A stretch of DNA of 64,000 nucleotides from Vreelandella nigrificans (lineage in GTDB: Bacteria; Pseudomonadota; Gammaproteobacteria; Pseudomonadales; Halomonadaceae). Under the pieces are notes generated by a model that saw only the letters and a list, made by a program, of their open reading frames with translations, was not told the origin of the DNA and made no database searches. Shown here in pieces: positions 17,215 through 25,388 of this stretch (positions are counted from its first letter, which is position 1; the number at the start of each line of letters is the position of its first letter). The stretch spans positions 62,001 to 126,000 of the forward strand of contig NZ_NWUX01000006.1 of NCBI RefSeq assembly GCF_002374315.1, in the 5' to 3' direction. A program made the translations under genes and the position numbers.

Positions 17215-17802
17215 ATGATGACGCTACAAACTGAACTGCTGGACGCTATTTCATGGGCGGCGCAGCAAGGCTGGACGCCAGCCACTGGCGGTAATTTTTC
17301 AGCCCGTACCGAGGCTGGCTATCTGGTCACCGCCTCTGGTCGGGATAAAACCCGCATTCAGGCCGATGACCTGTTGATGTGTGACCTGGATGGCAAAGTG
17401 CTGGAAGGCAACGGCAAGCCTAGCGCAGAAAGTGATCTACATGCCGCGCTTTATCGGCTAGACCCGGCCATTCACTGTGTGCTGCATACTCACACCGTGG
17501 CCAGTACGGTGCTATCGCGGCGCTTCCCTCAGGGCATTGAGCTAAGCGGCTTTGAGATGCAAAAGGCACTGGCGGGTAACGTCACCCATAACGCATCCAT
17601 ACGTTTGCCGGTAGTACCGAATGAACAGAATATGGAAGAGCTGGCCAAGCATGTGCGCCTCGGCTGGCCGATGCCCTGGGGCTTTTTGGTTGAGGGCCAC
17701 GGCATTTACGCCATAGGCGATAGCATCGCCAGCTGTCGGCGCCACCTGGAAGCCATAGAGTTTTTACTAGCCTGTGTTCTTGAAGAGAGTCGCTGGTCTT
17801 AA
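17215..17802 (+). CDS. mtnB: methylthioribulose-1-phosphate dehydratase
   Basis: Class II aldolase-fold dehydratase of about 195 aa, removing water from methylthioribulose-1-phosphate. Visible are the phosphate-binding block GGNFSARTEAGYLVTASGRDKT, the zinc ligands in CVLHTHTVAS and a third ligand in LVEGHGIYAIG. The ATG at 17215 matches where the family normally begins (TLQTELLDAISWAAQQGW). An in-frame ATG at 17182 has no ribosome site but cannot be excluded. It is followed after 13 bp by mtnC. Confidence 0.93.
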   Translation: MMTLQTELLDAISWAAQQGWTPATGGNFSARTEAGYLVTASGRDKTRIQADDLLMCDLDGKVLEGNGKPSAESDLHAALYRLDPAIHCVLHTHTVASTVLSRRFPQGIELSGFEMQKALAGNVTHNASIRLPVVPNEQNMEELAKHVRLGWPMPWGFLVEGHGIYAIGDSIASCRRHLEAIEFLLACVLEESRWS

Positions 17803-17815
17803 TGAGTAGCCTTAA

Positions 17816-18502
17816 ATGAGCAACCCAACTGTACGCGCGATTGTGACCGATATTGAAGGCACCACCACGGATATTAACTTCGTGCATAAGGTGCTGTTTC
17901 CCTACGCCCACGCCAAGCTGCCCGACTTCTTGCGCGCAAACGCTGAATCCCCGGAGGTTGCCGAGCAGATTAACGCGGTACGCCGTGAAATGGGTGATGC
18001 TGATGCCACGCTTGGCGCCGTGATTGCCCAGCTACTGCACTGGATTGAAACCGATCAAAAAGTCACCCCGCTGAAAGCCTTGCAGGGCATGGTGTGGGCG
18101 AATGGCTACCAGTGCGGCGACTTTACAGGCCATTTGTATAGCGACGTAGCCCCCGCGCTACGCCAATGGAAAGGTGCAGGAAAGACGCTGTACGTCTATT
18201 CGTCCGGCTCAGTGCAGGCGCAGAAGCTGCTGTTTGGCTACAGCGATGAGGGCGATTTAACCTCGCTGTTTAGCGGCTACTTTGACACTCATATTGGCCA
18301 TAAACGTGACGCTGCCGCCTACCAGCGTATTGTCACTGAGCTTGACCTACCTGCGGATGCGGTGCTGTTCTTGTCTGATGTCATCGAAGAGCTGGATGCG
18401 GCCAAGCAGGCCGGTATGCAAACCCTGCAGCTGGTGCGCGAAGGCACCCAGGCTGGCACCGTTCACGCGTGCGTCACCAGCTTCGACGAGATCGTTCTAT
18501 AA
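17816..18502 (+). CDS. mtnC: enolase-phosphatase E1 (2,3-diketomethylthiopentyl-1-phosphate enolase-phosphatase)
   Basis: HAD-superfamily bifunctional enzyme of 228 aa that enolises and then dephosphorylates the diketone intermediate of methionine salvage, giving the acireductone. The nucleophile motif is DIEGTTTD (Asp12, Glu14). Motif II is YVYSSGS, and motif IV is FLSDVIEELDAAKQAG. Both neighbours belong to the same pathway in reaction order, which makes the assignment secure. Confidence 0.95.
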   Translation: MSNPTVRAIVTDIEGTTTDINFVHKVLFPYAHAKLPDFLRANAESPEVAEQINAVRREMGDADATLGAVIAQLLHWIETDQKVTPLKALQGMVWANGYQCGDFTGHLYSDVAPALRQWKGAGKTLYVYSSGSVQAQKLLFGYSDEGDLTSLFSGYFDTHIGHKRDAAAYQRIVTELDLPADAVLFLSDVIEELDAAKQAGMQTLQLVREGTQAGTVHACVTSFDEIVL

Positions 18503-18537
18503 CGTTTATGACCCGTCACCTTTAAGGAGAGCTTACG

Positions 18538-19086
18538 ATGTCACAATTGAAAGTATTCGCCGACCAAAACCCTAATGATGCCCTAATCGACATCACTGAT
18601 GGCGAGCAGATTACCGCTGAGCTGAACAAGGTGGGTGTACTGTTTGAGCGCTGGGCCACACCAGGCGAGATTGCCGATGATGCTACCCAAGAAGATATCT
18701 TGGCGCTTTATCAGGAGGATATTGACCGGGTAAAAGCTAAGGGCGGCTATCAAACCGTGGATGTGCTACATATGGTGCCTACGCATCCAGACAAAGATGC
18801 CATGCGCCAGAAGTTCTTAAATGAACACCGCCACCACGAAGACGAGGTGCGCTTCTTCGTTAAAGGCCAAGGGCTTTTCTGCCTGCACATTGATGACAAA
18901 GTGTATCAAGTACTGTGTACCCGCAATGACCTGATCAGCGTACCTGCCAATACGCCCCACTGGTTTGATATGGGGCCAGCGCCAGAATTCACCGCGCTAC
19001 GTTTCTTCGATAACGTGGAAGGTTGGGTACCACATTGGACAGAGAGCGATATTGCCGGGAAGTTTGATCGCCTGGATCAGTTGTAA
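18538..19086 (+). CDS. mtnD: acireductone dioxygenase
   Basis: Cupin-fold metal enzyme of 182 aa. It oxidises the acireductone to the keto-acid precursor of methionine with Fe2+, or off-pathway with Ni2+. The metal ligands are in HRHHEDEVRFFV, with a further His in NTPHWFDMG. AAGGAGAG lies upstream of the ATG. It is the last gene of mtnB-C-D; a long repeat block follows, then mtnK on the other strand. Confidence 0.95.
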   Translation: MSQLKVFADQNPNDALIDITDGEQITAELNKVGVLFERWATPGEIADDATQEDILALYQEDIDRVKAKGGYQTVDVLHMVPTHPDKDAMRQKFLNEHRHHEDEVRFFVKGQGLFCLHIDDKVYQVLCTRNDLISVPANTPHWFDMGPAPEFTALRFFDNVEGWVPHWTESDIAGKFDRLDQL

Positions 19087-19109
19087 GCTGTGAATCGTAG
19101 AAGCCAGTT

Positions 19110-19764
19110 GTAGCGCGGCGTAAGCGCCAGCGCACCCGCGAAGCAACGCCCGAGCGTTTCCGAGGTTGGCACCGAGGCAGGATTGGTCACAGTGCCAATC
19201 CAGGCGGCTGGCGCCGCCGTCGCGAGTGCCTCATACGCTCGTCCCTCGAGAGATTCGTTACACCGCGCTACGGGATAGCCCATCGCGACGCTTGTGCACC
19301 TCATCCTGAAAAGCGATAAACCATGTAGCGCGGCGTAAGCGTCAGCGCACCCGCGAAGCAACGCCGAGCGTTGCCGAGGCTGGCACCGAGGCAGGATTGG
19401 TCACAGTGCCAGGCGCCGCCGTCGCGAGTGCCTCATACGCTCGTCCCTCGAGAGATTCGTTACACCGCGCTACGGGATAGCCCATCGCGACGCTTGTGCA
19501 CCTCATCCTGAAAAGCGATAAACCATGTAGCGCGGCGTAAGCGTCAGCGCACCCGCGAAGCAACGCCCGAGCGTTGCCGAGGCTGGCACCGAGGCAGGAT
19601 TGGTCACAGTGCCAGGCGCCGCCGTCGCGAGTGCCTCATACGCTCGTCCCTCGCGAGATTCGTTACACCGCGCTACGGGATAGCCCATCGCGACGCTTGT
19701 GCACCTCATCCTGAAAAGCGATAAGCCATGTAGCGCGGTGTAAGCGTCAGCGCACCCGCGAAGC
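19110..19764. repeat. threefold tandem ~200-bp repeat with partial fourth copy
   Basis: Copies run 19110-19324 (215 bp), 19325-19526 (202 bp) and 19527-19729 (203 bp), with the first ~35 bp of a fourth at 19730-19764. Copies 2 and 3 are almost identical; copy 1 has extra sequence near 19190-19205. Each starts with GTAGCGCGGCGTAAGCG and carries the near inverse CGTTACACCGCGCTAC about 145 bp later, so a whole unit could fold on itself. Short open frames inside repeat with the unit and look spurious. This is the only stretch over 300 bases without a gene. It separates mtnD from mtnK. Confidence 0.9.
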
Positions 19765-19780
19765 CGCGCGGGTAAAGCGT

Positions 19781-21043
19781 TTACAACACCTCTTGCTGGT
19801 TGTAGGCCTTAGCGAGTTCCGCAAGTGCGGTAAGATCGCTATAGGCTTCCGGCTCCAGAATCAACGCTTGCCCCATGAGCACATTGCGCGCTTCAAGCTT
19901 GGCGCGAAGGGCAGTATCTTCAATCTCTTCAAAATCAGCATTGTGGGCCAGCGATAACACTCGACGGTGCATTTCAATTCCGCAGTAGGCCAGTGCATCC
20001 AGGCGGATCTCCTCCAGCAGTGCATCACAGGCATCGTCGGCGCTGTTACCCTGCTCTTCAAACAAGGCTTTCGGAAACAGAATGCCAGTACGTTCGGTTT
20101 GCCATAAGTAACGGAACTCGGCATCAAAGCAGGTAAAACACGCCTCAATGACTTCAAGAATCCATGCCTGATACGATTCAAGCTCATCTCCCTGACGATG
20201 AGCAGGCTGGCTAAAGTAGGCCATCAGAAAATTAGCTACTGCCATGCCTAAGTCAAAAGCCATTGGACCATACTGGGAGAACTCAGGGTCAATGACCCGT
20301 ACTTCCGTGTCGGTGGCCATAATCGAACCGGAGTGCAGGTCACCGTGTAGCATGGTTTCAGTATTGGCAGTGAACTTCATCAATAGCCGCTGCACTTTGG
20401 CTTTTAAACGCACATTACGGCGTAGCTCATCCACCACTGGCGAAAGCTCCGGCGTGTGGTGATTCATTTCGGCGCCGTAATAGGGGTCGGTAAATACCAG
20501 CGATTCGGTAATCGCAGGTATTGCCACATTGCCTGAAAACAGCCCGACATCCTGCTTCTTCTCGGGGCTGCTCAGTGAAAGTTCCGAACCGCGAAACGCC
20601 GTGCGAGCGCAAAATTGGCCGATGGTTTCGCCCAAAACATCCACTCGCTCACCATTGATGAGCTTGCGGCGCAAAATAGTATGCGGGTGTAAATACTCCA
20701 TCACAATCAGCGCCTGAGGCTTGTCGAAGTAGTACACCTCTGGGGCAATTCCCGGTGCATACTTGGCTTGGCGCACCAGGGCGTAATATTCAAAATGAGC
20801 GCGATAAATAGGCAGTGGCCAGCTTTCACCCACCATGCGTACATAGGGGAGTGCTTGTTTCACCACGACGCTGCCAAGATTTCCAGAGACAATAAATACC
20901 AGATTGAGGTTGCCGTCACCCACTTCGCGAATATCCCACGCAGTGGGATCACCGCCTACCCGGCTCGCCACTTCTGTGACGCCGCCAAGACGCTGAGACA
21001 GTGTTTCTACGCTAAGGGCACGGTAATGTTGTTCCATCTCCAC
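19781..21043 (-). CDS. mtnK: 5-methylthioribose kinase
   Basis: Choline-kinase-like phosphotransferase of 420 aa. It phosphorylates methylthioribose to the substrate of MtnA. Visible are VGDGNLNLVFIV, the lysine in VVVKQALPYVR, the catalytic HGDLHSGSI and the metal site in VIDPEFSQYGPM. The start is GTG at 21043, with GAGGA 7 bp upstream; an ATG follows two codons later. With mtnA-B-C-D nearby it makes the two-step route from methylthioadenosine, which also needs a nucleosidase not seen here. Confidence 0.95.
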   Translation of the reverse strand: MEMEQHYRALSVETLSQRLGGVTEVASRVGGDPTAWDIREVGDGNLNLVFIVSGNLGSVVVKQALPYVRMVGESWPLPIYRAHFEYYALVRQAKYAPGIAPEVYYFDKPQALIVMEYLHPHTILRRKLINGERVDVLGETIGQFCARTAFRGSELSLSSPEKKQDVGLFSGNVAIPAITESLVFTDPYYGAEMNHHTPELSPVVDELRRNVRLKAKVQRLLMKFTANTETMLHGDLHSGSIMATDTEVRVIDPEFSQYGPMAFDLGMAVANFLMAYFSQPAHRQGDELESYQAWILEVIEACFTCFDAEFRYLWQTERTGILFPKALFEEQGNSADDACDALLEEIRLDALAYCGIEMHRRVLSLAHNADFEEIEDTALRAKLEARNVLMGQALILEPEAYSDLTALAELAKAYNQQEVL

Positions 21044-21148
21044 AGGTCAATCCTCACAAATTTTTTGTATATATTCATGCCCAAAAGTAGCACTCAAATA
21101 CACTGGATTTTCAAAGGGTAACAAAGTCGCCATCACCGTCGCCATTAA

Positions 21149-22078
21149 TTAGTGATCCCAGTACGGTAGGTCGCCAACTGCTAAGAATAAATGCTCTAGA
21201 AATGCCGCTACTTTAGATGAGCGCAGTCGGTTTTCTGGATAGATAACGTGGATACCCTCTCGCGCCGCTTCGCCCAGTGCTTGATAGCTTTTTAGAATAG
21301 GCACCAAGCCTCCATCGCGCAGTGCATCGAAAACCAGCCAAGTGGGAAATAGCACAATGCCCTGCCCTTGCAGTGCCGCTTCAACCAAACATTCCGCATT
21401 GTTGCTATAAAGGTTGCCTTTCACTGGGTAGCGTTGCGCTTGATCACTCTCTGACTCTTGGAAATACCAAGACTGTACTCCGCGCGTGCCTTTGTAAACG
21501 AGGCAATTATGCTCACTCAATTCATCTGGATGATGTGGCTCGCCATGACGCTTTAGATAAACAGGGGAGGCGCACGCCACAAAGTGCTGTGTTGCAAGCT
21601 TTCGTGCCACCAAACTTGAGTCACTTAATACCCCCACTCGTATGACTAAATCAGCCCCTTCTTGCACTGGGTCGATAAATGCATCACTCAACGTTAGCTC
21701 TATCTCCACCGCTGGGTGTTCGTCCTGAAAGCTGGCCAATAAGGGAGCAATATGCCGTCGCCCAAACGCCACAGGGGCATTAATGCGCAATACCCCCTGG
21801 GGCCGTTTAGCACCACCAACGACTTGCTCTGTAGCTAAGTCCAAACTATCCAACACGCGCTGCACATCGCGGAAGTAGTGCTCTCCAGCATCAGTGAGTC
21901 GCACTGCCCGAGTATGTCGATATAGTAGCCGCTGCCCTAGAGTGCGTTCCAAACCGGCAATGTGACGCGATACAGAAGATGCAGGCAAATCATAGTAGCG
22001 TGCCGCATCGGCAAAACTACCGGTCATGGCGACACGCACAAACAGCCGCAACGCGAGCAGGCGAATAGAGTTGTCCAA
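21149..22078 (-). CDS. LysR-family transcriptional regulator
   Basis: Regulator of 309 aa with an N-terminal winged HTH (MTGSFADAARYYDLPASSVSRHIAGLE, residues about 18-45) and a C-terminal LysR substrate-binding domain beginning near residue 92 (GVLRINAPVAFGRRHIAPLL). It belongs to the subgroup that resembles regulators of efflux or aromatic response. It is divergent, across 89 bp, from two small YdcZ-type transporter genes, which are its likely targets. The effector is unknown. Confidence 0.9.
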   Translation of the reverse strand: MDNSIRLLALRLFVRVAMTGSFADAARYYDLPASSVSRHIAGLERTLGQRLLYRHTRAVRLTDAGEHYFRDVQRVLDSLDLATEQVVGGAKRPQGVLRINAPVAFGRRHIAPLLASFQDEHPAVEIELTLSDAFIDPVQEGADLVIRVGVLSDSSLVARKLATQHFVACASPVYLKRHGEPHHPDELSEHNCLVYKGTRGVQSWYFQESESDQAQRYPVKGNLYSNNAECLVEAALQGQGIVLFPTWLVFDALRDGGLVPILKSYQALGEAAREGIHVIYPENRLRSSKVAAFLEHLFLAVGDLPYWDH

Positions 22079-22167
22079 TTAGCAATACTCCTTTGCTTTT
22101 TCAACGCATTGTAGCAATAAAGATAAGACTCTAAAGTGCTCGCTCTTTTGATCTTCGGAGCGTTGTC

Positions 22168-22596
22168 ATGCAACACGCACTTATTTTACTCGGAGTACTG
22201 ATCGCAGGAATGGGGCTCTCGGTAGAGGCTGGCTTGCTTGGCCCACTCGGCGAGCAGGTAGGCCATCTGTCCGCTACGCTATCGATTTTTTTAGTGGGTG
22301 GACTGCTGCTATCACTGGCGCTGGTATTTTCACCTAACCCCAAAGTCGCCACCCTTTTTCGTCAACCTCGCTGGTTGCTAACCGGCGGTCTACTTGGGCC
22401 CTTTTACGTCATCGTGTTGACACTAGCAACGCCTATAGTGGGCGTAGGTATGACTATGGTGGGCATTTTGTGTGGACAGGTAGCGGCCAGCTTGGCCCTC
22501 GACCATTTCGGCTGGCTTGGCAGCGAGTGTCGCGGGGTGGACAGCTACAGAGTGCTCGCGTTAGTGATGATTTTAGCCGCTCTGTGGCTCATGTAA
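22168..22596 (+). CDS. DMT-superfamily half-transporter, YdcZ/DUF606 family (first copy)
   Basis: Membrane protein of 142 aa with five hydrophobic helices, the size of a YdcZ/DUF606 half unit. GGAG lies 7 bp before the ATG. The gene is 24 bp upstream of a second, related gene. The two share the arrangement ...VGMTMVGILCGQVAASLALDHFGWLG and VAVISGQLLMSLLIDHFGWF, so they probably form a heterodimer. Such pairs transport unknown small molecules. A LysR gene is divergent. Confidence 0.8.
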   Translation: MQHALILLGVLIAGMGLSVEAGLLGPLGEQVGHLSATLSIFLVGGLLLSLALVFSPNPKVATLFRQPRWLLTGGLLGPFYVIVLTLATPIVGVGMTMVGILCGQVAASLALDHFGWLGSECRGVDSYRVLALVMILAALWLM

Positions 22597-22620
22597 GCAG
22601 CTTATATAACGGAGATGACC

Positions 22621-23130
22621 ATGTTTCTACCGATTATTTTTGTTCTTCTACTTGTCGGTGGCGCCATACTGGCAGCCCAATCTTCCATTAACGGTCGCTT
22701 AGGCGCCAACACCGGCGTGATTGAAAGTGCCTGGCTAACCTTTGTGATGGGCGCCCTGCTGACTTTTTTGCTAATGTTCTTTTTCGAACCAGTCCAGGAA
22801 GCCACACTATTCAGCGTACCCAAATGGCAATTAACTGGCGCACTTTTTGGCGTGGTGTATATGCTCGCGATTGTTTTCGCCGTACCGCGCGTAGGCACAG
22901 CAGCGGCAACGGTCGCCGTAATCTCAGGACAACTGTTGATGAGCCTGCTGATTGATCATTTTGGCTGGTTTGACAATGCTCAACGACCCTTAGATGTTTC
23001 ACGGTATATCGCCATGGCGCTGCTAATAGGCGCTATTGGGTTAATCTACTTAAGCCATCAACAGCGTCAGCGTCGATTAGTGAGTCAACCGAGCGAGTGC
23101 ACAGAAGCGGCTGTTGACCCTAAACCCTAG
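22621..23130 (+). CDS. DMT-superfamily half-transporter, YdcZ/DUF606 family (second copy)
   Basis: Membrane protein of about 169 aa with five hydrophobic helices and a short polar C-terminal tail. The ATG at 22621 is chosen because GGAG ends about 6 bp before it; the ATG at 22615 would sit on the site. The repeated pattern ISGQLLMSLLIDHFGWF matches its upstream partner. It ends facing a zinc-finger protein gene, with an inverted repeat between the stops. Confidence 0.8.
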   Translation: MFLPIIFVLLLVGGAILAAQSSINGRLGANTGVIESAWLTFVMGALLTFLLMFFFEPVQEATLFSVPKWQLTGALFGVVYMLAIVFAVPRVGTAAATVAVISGQLLMSLLIDHFGWFDNAQRPLDVSRYIAMALLIGAIGLIYLSHQQRQRRLVSQPSECTEAAVDPKP

Positions 23131-23148
23131 AGCACAGGGCGTAGGGTT
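23123..23148. terminator. possible bidirectional terminator hairpin
   Basis: AACCCTA (23123-23129) and TAGGGTT (23142-23148) form a 7-bp stem with a 12-nt loop at the convergent ends of the second YdcZ gene and the zinc-finger gene. Neither strand has a clear T-run after the stem, so this is weak. Confidence 0.3.
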
Positions 23149-23162
23149 ACTTACCGGCTGCA

Positions 23163-23429
23163 TTATCGCAACTGACTATCTTTACTGCCACGGCGATTAT
23201 AGCCACTGAAGCCCGACTGTTTTTTGTCCAACTCGCTCTGACATACCACGCACAGCCGCACACCGGGCATCGCTTTACGGCGCGCCTCAGGAATAGGGTC
23301 GCCACACTCCTCGCAGATCTCAAGGCTTTCACCGCGGGGTAACTGGCGGCGGGCTCGCTGCACTGCATCGTCCAATGTGCTCTCAATCTGCTCTTGTTCA
23401 GCACCATCTTTTGCCCACCCACCTGCCAT
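23163..23429 (-). CDS. DksA/TraR-type C4 zinc-finger protein (YbiI-like)
   Basis: Small protein of 88 aa. Two Cys pairs, CEECG and CVVCQ, are separated by about 17 residues, the C4 zinc finger of the DksA/TraR family. A short helical N-terminus (EQEQIESTLDDAVQRARRQL) precedes it. It lacks the long coiled coil needed to reach into the RNA polymerase channel as DksA does, and is closer in size to YbiI of E. coli. Function is unknown. GAGAGGGA lies upstream of the ATG. Confidence 0.85.
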   Translation of the reverse strand: MAGGWAKDGAEQEQIESTLDDAVQRARRQLPRGESLEICEECGDPIPEARRKAMPGVRLCVVCQSELDKKQSGFSGYNRRGSKDSQLR

Positions 23430-23493
23430 GGTATGGTCCCTCTCTCCGCTAATAATATGTTTTCAGCATAGCAGCAACGAGGGCGATACACCG

Positions 23494-24246
23494 TTACCCC
23501 AAAAACCGAATGCCTTGTGCTGCCAGTGGGCTTCTCAAGCGATCTGGAAGCGGCACATCAGTCACCACGGCATCGTAATCACTCAACTGACCAGCAGCAC
23601 AGCGCAGTGGTAAATCGAACTTGGTTTTATCCAATACCAACACTCGATAGCTCGTGTGGGCCAACAGTGCTTCGCGGGCCATGACTTCATCGTCGTTATA
23701 GTCGTAGAGTTTGCCGTGGCTATCCATTCCGCCTACCGAGACAATGCCTATATCGGCACGGTAGCGTTGAAAAAAACGCCAGGCATCGCCACCAATGACG
23801 TCCTGATCACGACGGCGTACTCGCCCACCCGCCACCACTAACTCACACTTCAACTGACACAGTTTAATCAGCGCATGCAAGTTATTGGTCATGATGTGCA
23901 GGCCTTGCTTATCGCTAAGCGAATCCGCCAGCTGCTCAACGGTGGTGCCGGTGCCTAAAAACAGTGCTTGATGGTCTTGCACTAAACTCGCCGCCCGCGC
24001 CGCTATCTGTCGTTTACCCGCCACATTAACGATCTGACGCTGGTCGTAGCCAATATTCTCCTGCTCAGGAAACGGCAATACTTCGCCTTGACGGCGCAGC
24101 ACCAACCCTTTATCCGCTAGATGGCGAATATCTCCACGCAGGGTCTGTACAGAAACGTCAAAGTGCCGGGCCAGTGTCTCTAACGATTGGCGGCCTTCAC
24201 TATTAATACGCTGTAGCAATAGTTGGCGACGTTCGAACTGACGCAT
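23494..24246 (-). CDS. DeoR-family transcriptional repressor
   Basis: Regulator of about 250 aa with an N-terminal DeoR HTH (RRQLLLQRINSEGRQSLETLARHFDVSVQTLRGDI) and a C-terminal sensor domain of the sugar-phosphate isomerase-like fold (ALFLGTGTTVEQLADSL, DIGIVSVGGMD and VLVLDKTKF blocks). The ATG at 24246 has GAGG upstream; a start at 24324 would read through the likely operators. DeoR proteins usually sense phosphorylated sugars. This one is divergent from an importer operon that also encodes two hydrolases, and should control it. Confidence 0.9.
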   Translation of the reverse strand: MRQFERRQLLLQRINSEGRQSLETLARHFDVSVQTLRGDIRHLADKGLVLRRQGEVLPFPEQENIGYDQRQIVNVAGKRQIAARAASLVQDHQALFLGTGTTVEQLADSLSDKQGLHIMTNNLHALIKLCQLKCELVVAGGRVRRRDQDVIGGDAWRFFQRYRADIGIVSVGGMDSHGKLYDYNDDEVMAREALLAHTSYRVLVLDKTKFDLPLRCAAGQLSDYDAVVTDVPLPDRLRSPLAAQGIRFLG

Positions 24247-24260
24247 GGATACCTCACGGT

Positions 24261-24314
24261 GAAACGAAAGCAAATAAGACTGAAAGCGAAAGATAAAAAG
24301 TGCCAAACGAAAGC
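24261..24314. promoter_or_regulatory. repeated DeoR-type operator motif
   Basis: Three similar sites lie in the divergent promoter region: GAAACGAAAGC (24261-24271), TGAAAGCGAAAG (24281-24292) and CAAACGAAAGC (24304-24314). Sites built from CGAAA/TTTCG steps are common for DeoR-family repressors, so these probably bind the adjacent repressor. Binding is inferred. Confidence 0.55.
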
Positions 24315-24381
24315 GTACTGTCACTTTGTTGTAAGCAGATGACAGTAGCTTAGGTGGGGTTCACTCACTTGAGGTCTCCCC

Positions 24382-25386
24382 ATGTTGAAGCGCCCCCTAG
24401 GTTTTATACCCGTAACGACTCTTGCGGCTGCTGTTGCTGCAGCCAGCCTTGCCCTTTCGGCTCATGCCGTGGCTAGCGAAACGCTGACGCTTTACACCAG
24501 CCAGCCTAATAGCGATGCACAGCAAACCGTTGATGCCTTTCAAGCCGCCTACCCAGATATCGAAGTGGAGTGGGTTCGCGATGGAACGACGCAGCTAATG
24601 ACGCGACTGCGCTCAGAGCTATCAGCCGGGGTGAGCAATCCCGATGTGCTGCTGATTGCCGACAGCATGACCATGGAGTCGCTCAAGCAAGAGGGGCACT
24701 TACAGTCGTATTTAAGCGATGAGCGTAACGGGTATGACGCAGACCTATACGACCCGGAAGGCTACTACTACGGCACCAAGCTGATCACCACCGGCATTGT
24801 GTATAACACTGGCGCCGAGCATCAGCCGCAAAGCTGGCAAGATCTGTTGGGGCCTGACTATGAAGGTATGGTCACCATGCCCAGCCCGCTTTACTCCGGC
24901 GCGGCATTGATCCACATGGCGGCCATTAGCGCCAACCCCGAGTTAGGCGCCGATTACTACGATGCGCTACACGCTAACCGCACCGAAGCCCAAGGCGGTA
25001 ATGGGGGCGTATTTAATGCCGTCGCCGCAGGCTCTAAACCCTATGGCATCGTGGTGGATTTCTTACCGATTCGCGAAGCGGTAAAAGGCTCACCGGTAGA
25101 ATTTGTGTTTCCTGAAGAAGGGGTTAGCGCAGTTACCGAGCCAGTGGCTATTATGCAGGGCACCGACAACCTGGACGCTGCACAAAAATTTGTCGATTTC
25201 GTGCTCTCCCAACAGGGCCAGGAATTGGTAAGCCAGCAAGGTTACCTGCCCGCCCGCAACGATGTTACCCCGCCGGAAGGGTTTCCAGAGCGCGATAGCA
25301 TTGTGCTAATGCCGGTCGATATCGAGCAGACGTTGGCACAAGAAGCTGAGCTTAAACAGCGTTTTAGCGATCTATTCGGCGGTTAA
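24382..25386 (+). CDS. ABC importer substrate-binding protein (AfuA/FbpA-like, family 6 type)
   Basis: Periplasmic binding protein of 334 aa with a signal peptide cleaved near HAVA-SE. The mature start ETLTLYTSQPNSDAQQTVDAF is typical of the family that binds ferric iron, hexose phosphates or aminoethylphosphonate. GAGG lies 8 bp before the ATG. The tyrosine pair expected of ferric-iron binders near the C-terminal third is not evident to me. With phosphoester-type hydrolases downstream and a DeoR repressor, a phosphorylated organic ligand is more likely than iron. Confidence 0.85.
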   Translation: MLKRPLGFIPVTTLAAAVAAASLALSAHAVASETLTLYTSQPNSDAQQTVDAFQAAYPDIEVEWVRDGTTQLMTRLRSELSAGVSNPDVLLIADSMTMESLKQEGHLQSYLSDERNGYDADLYDPEGYYYGTKLITTGIVYNTGAEHQPQSWQDLLGPDYEGMVTMPSPLYSGAALIHMAAISANPELGADYYDALHANRTEAQGGNGGVFNAVAAGSKPYGIVVDFLPIREAVKGSPVEFVFPEEGVSAVTEPVAIMQGTDNLDAAQKFVDFVLSQQGQELVSQQGYLPARNDVTPPEGFPERDSIVLMPVDIEQTLAQEAELKQRFSDLFGG

Positions 25387-25388
25387 TC

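Noticed and set aside
19077-19709. Repeated minus-strand open frames starting MLRGCADAYAAL inside the ~200-bp repeat
   Set aside because: The frames copy with the repeat unit, have no ribosome sites and run through its palindromic ends; they are products of the repeat, not genes.
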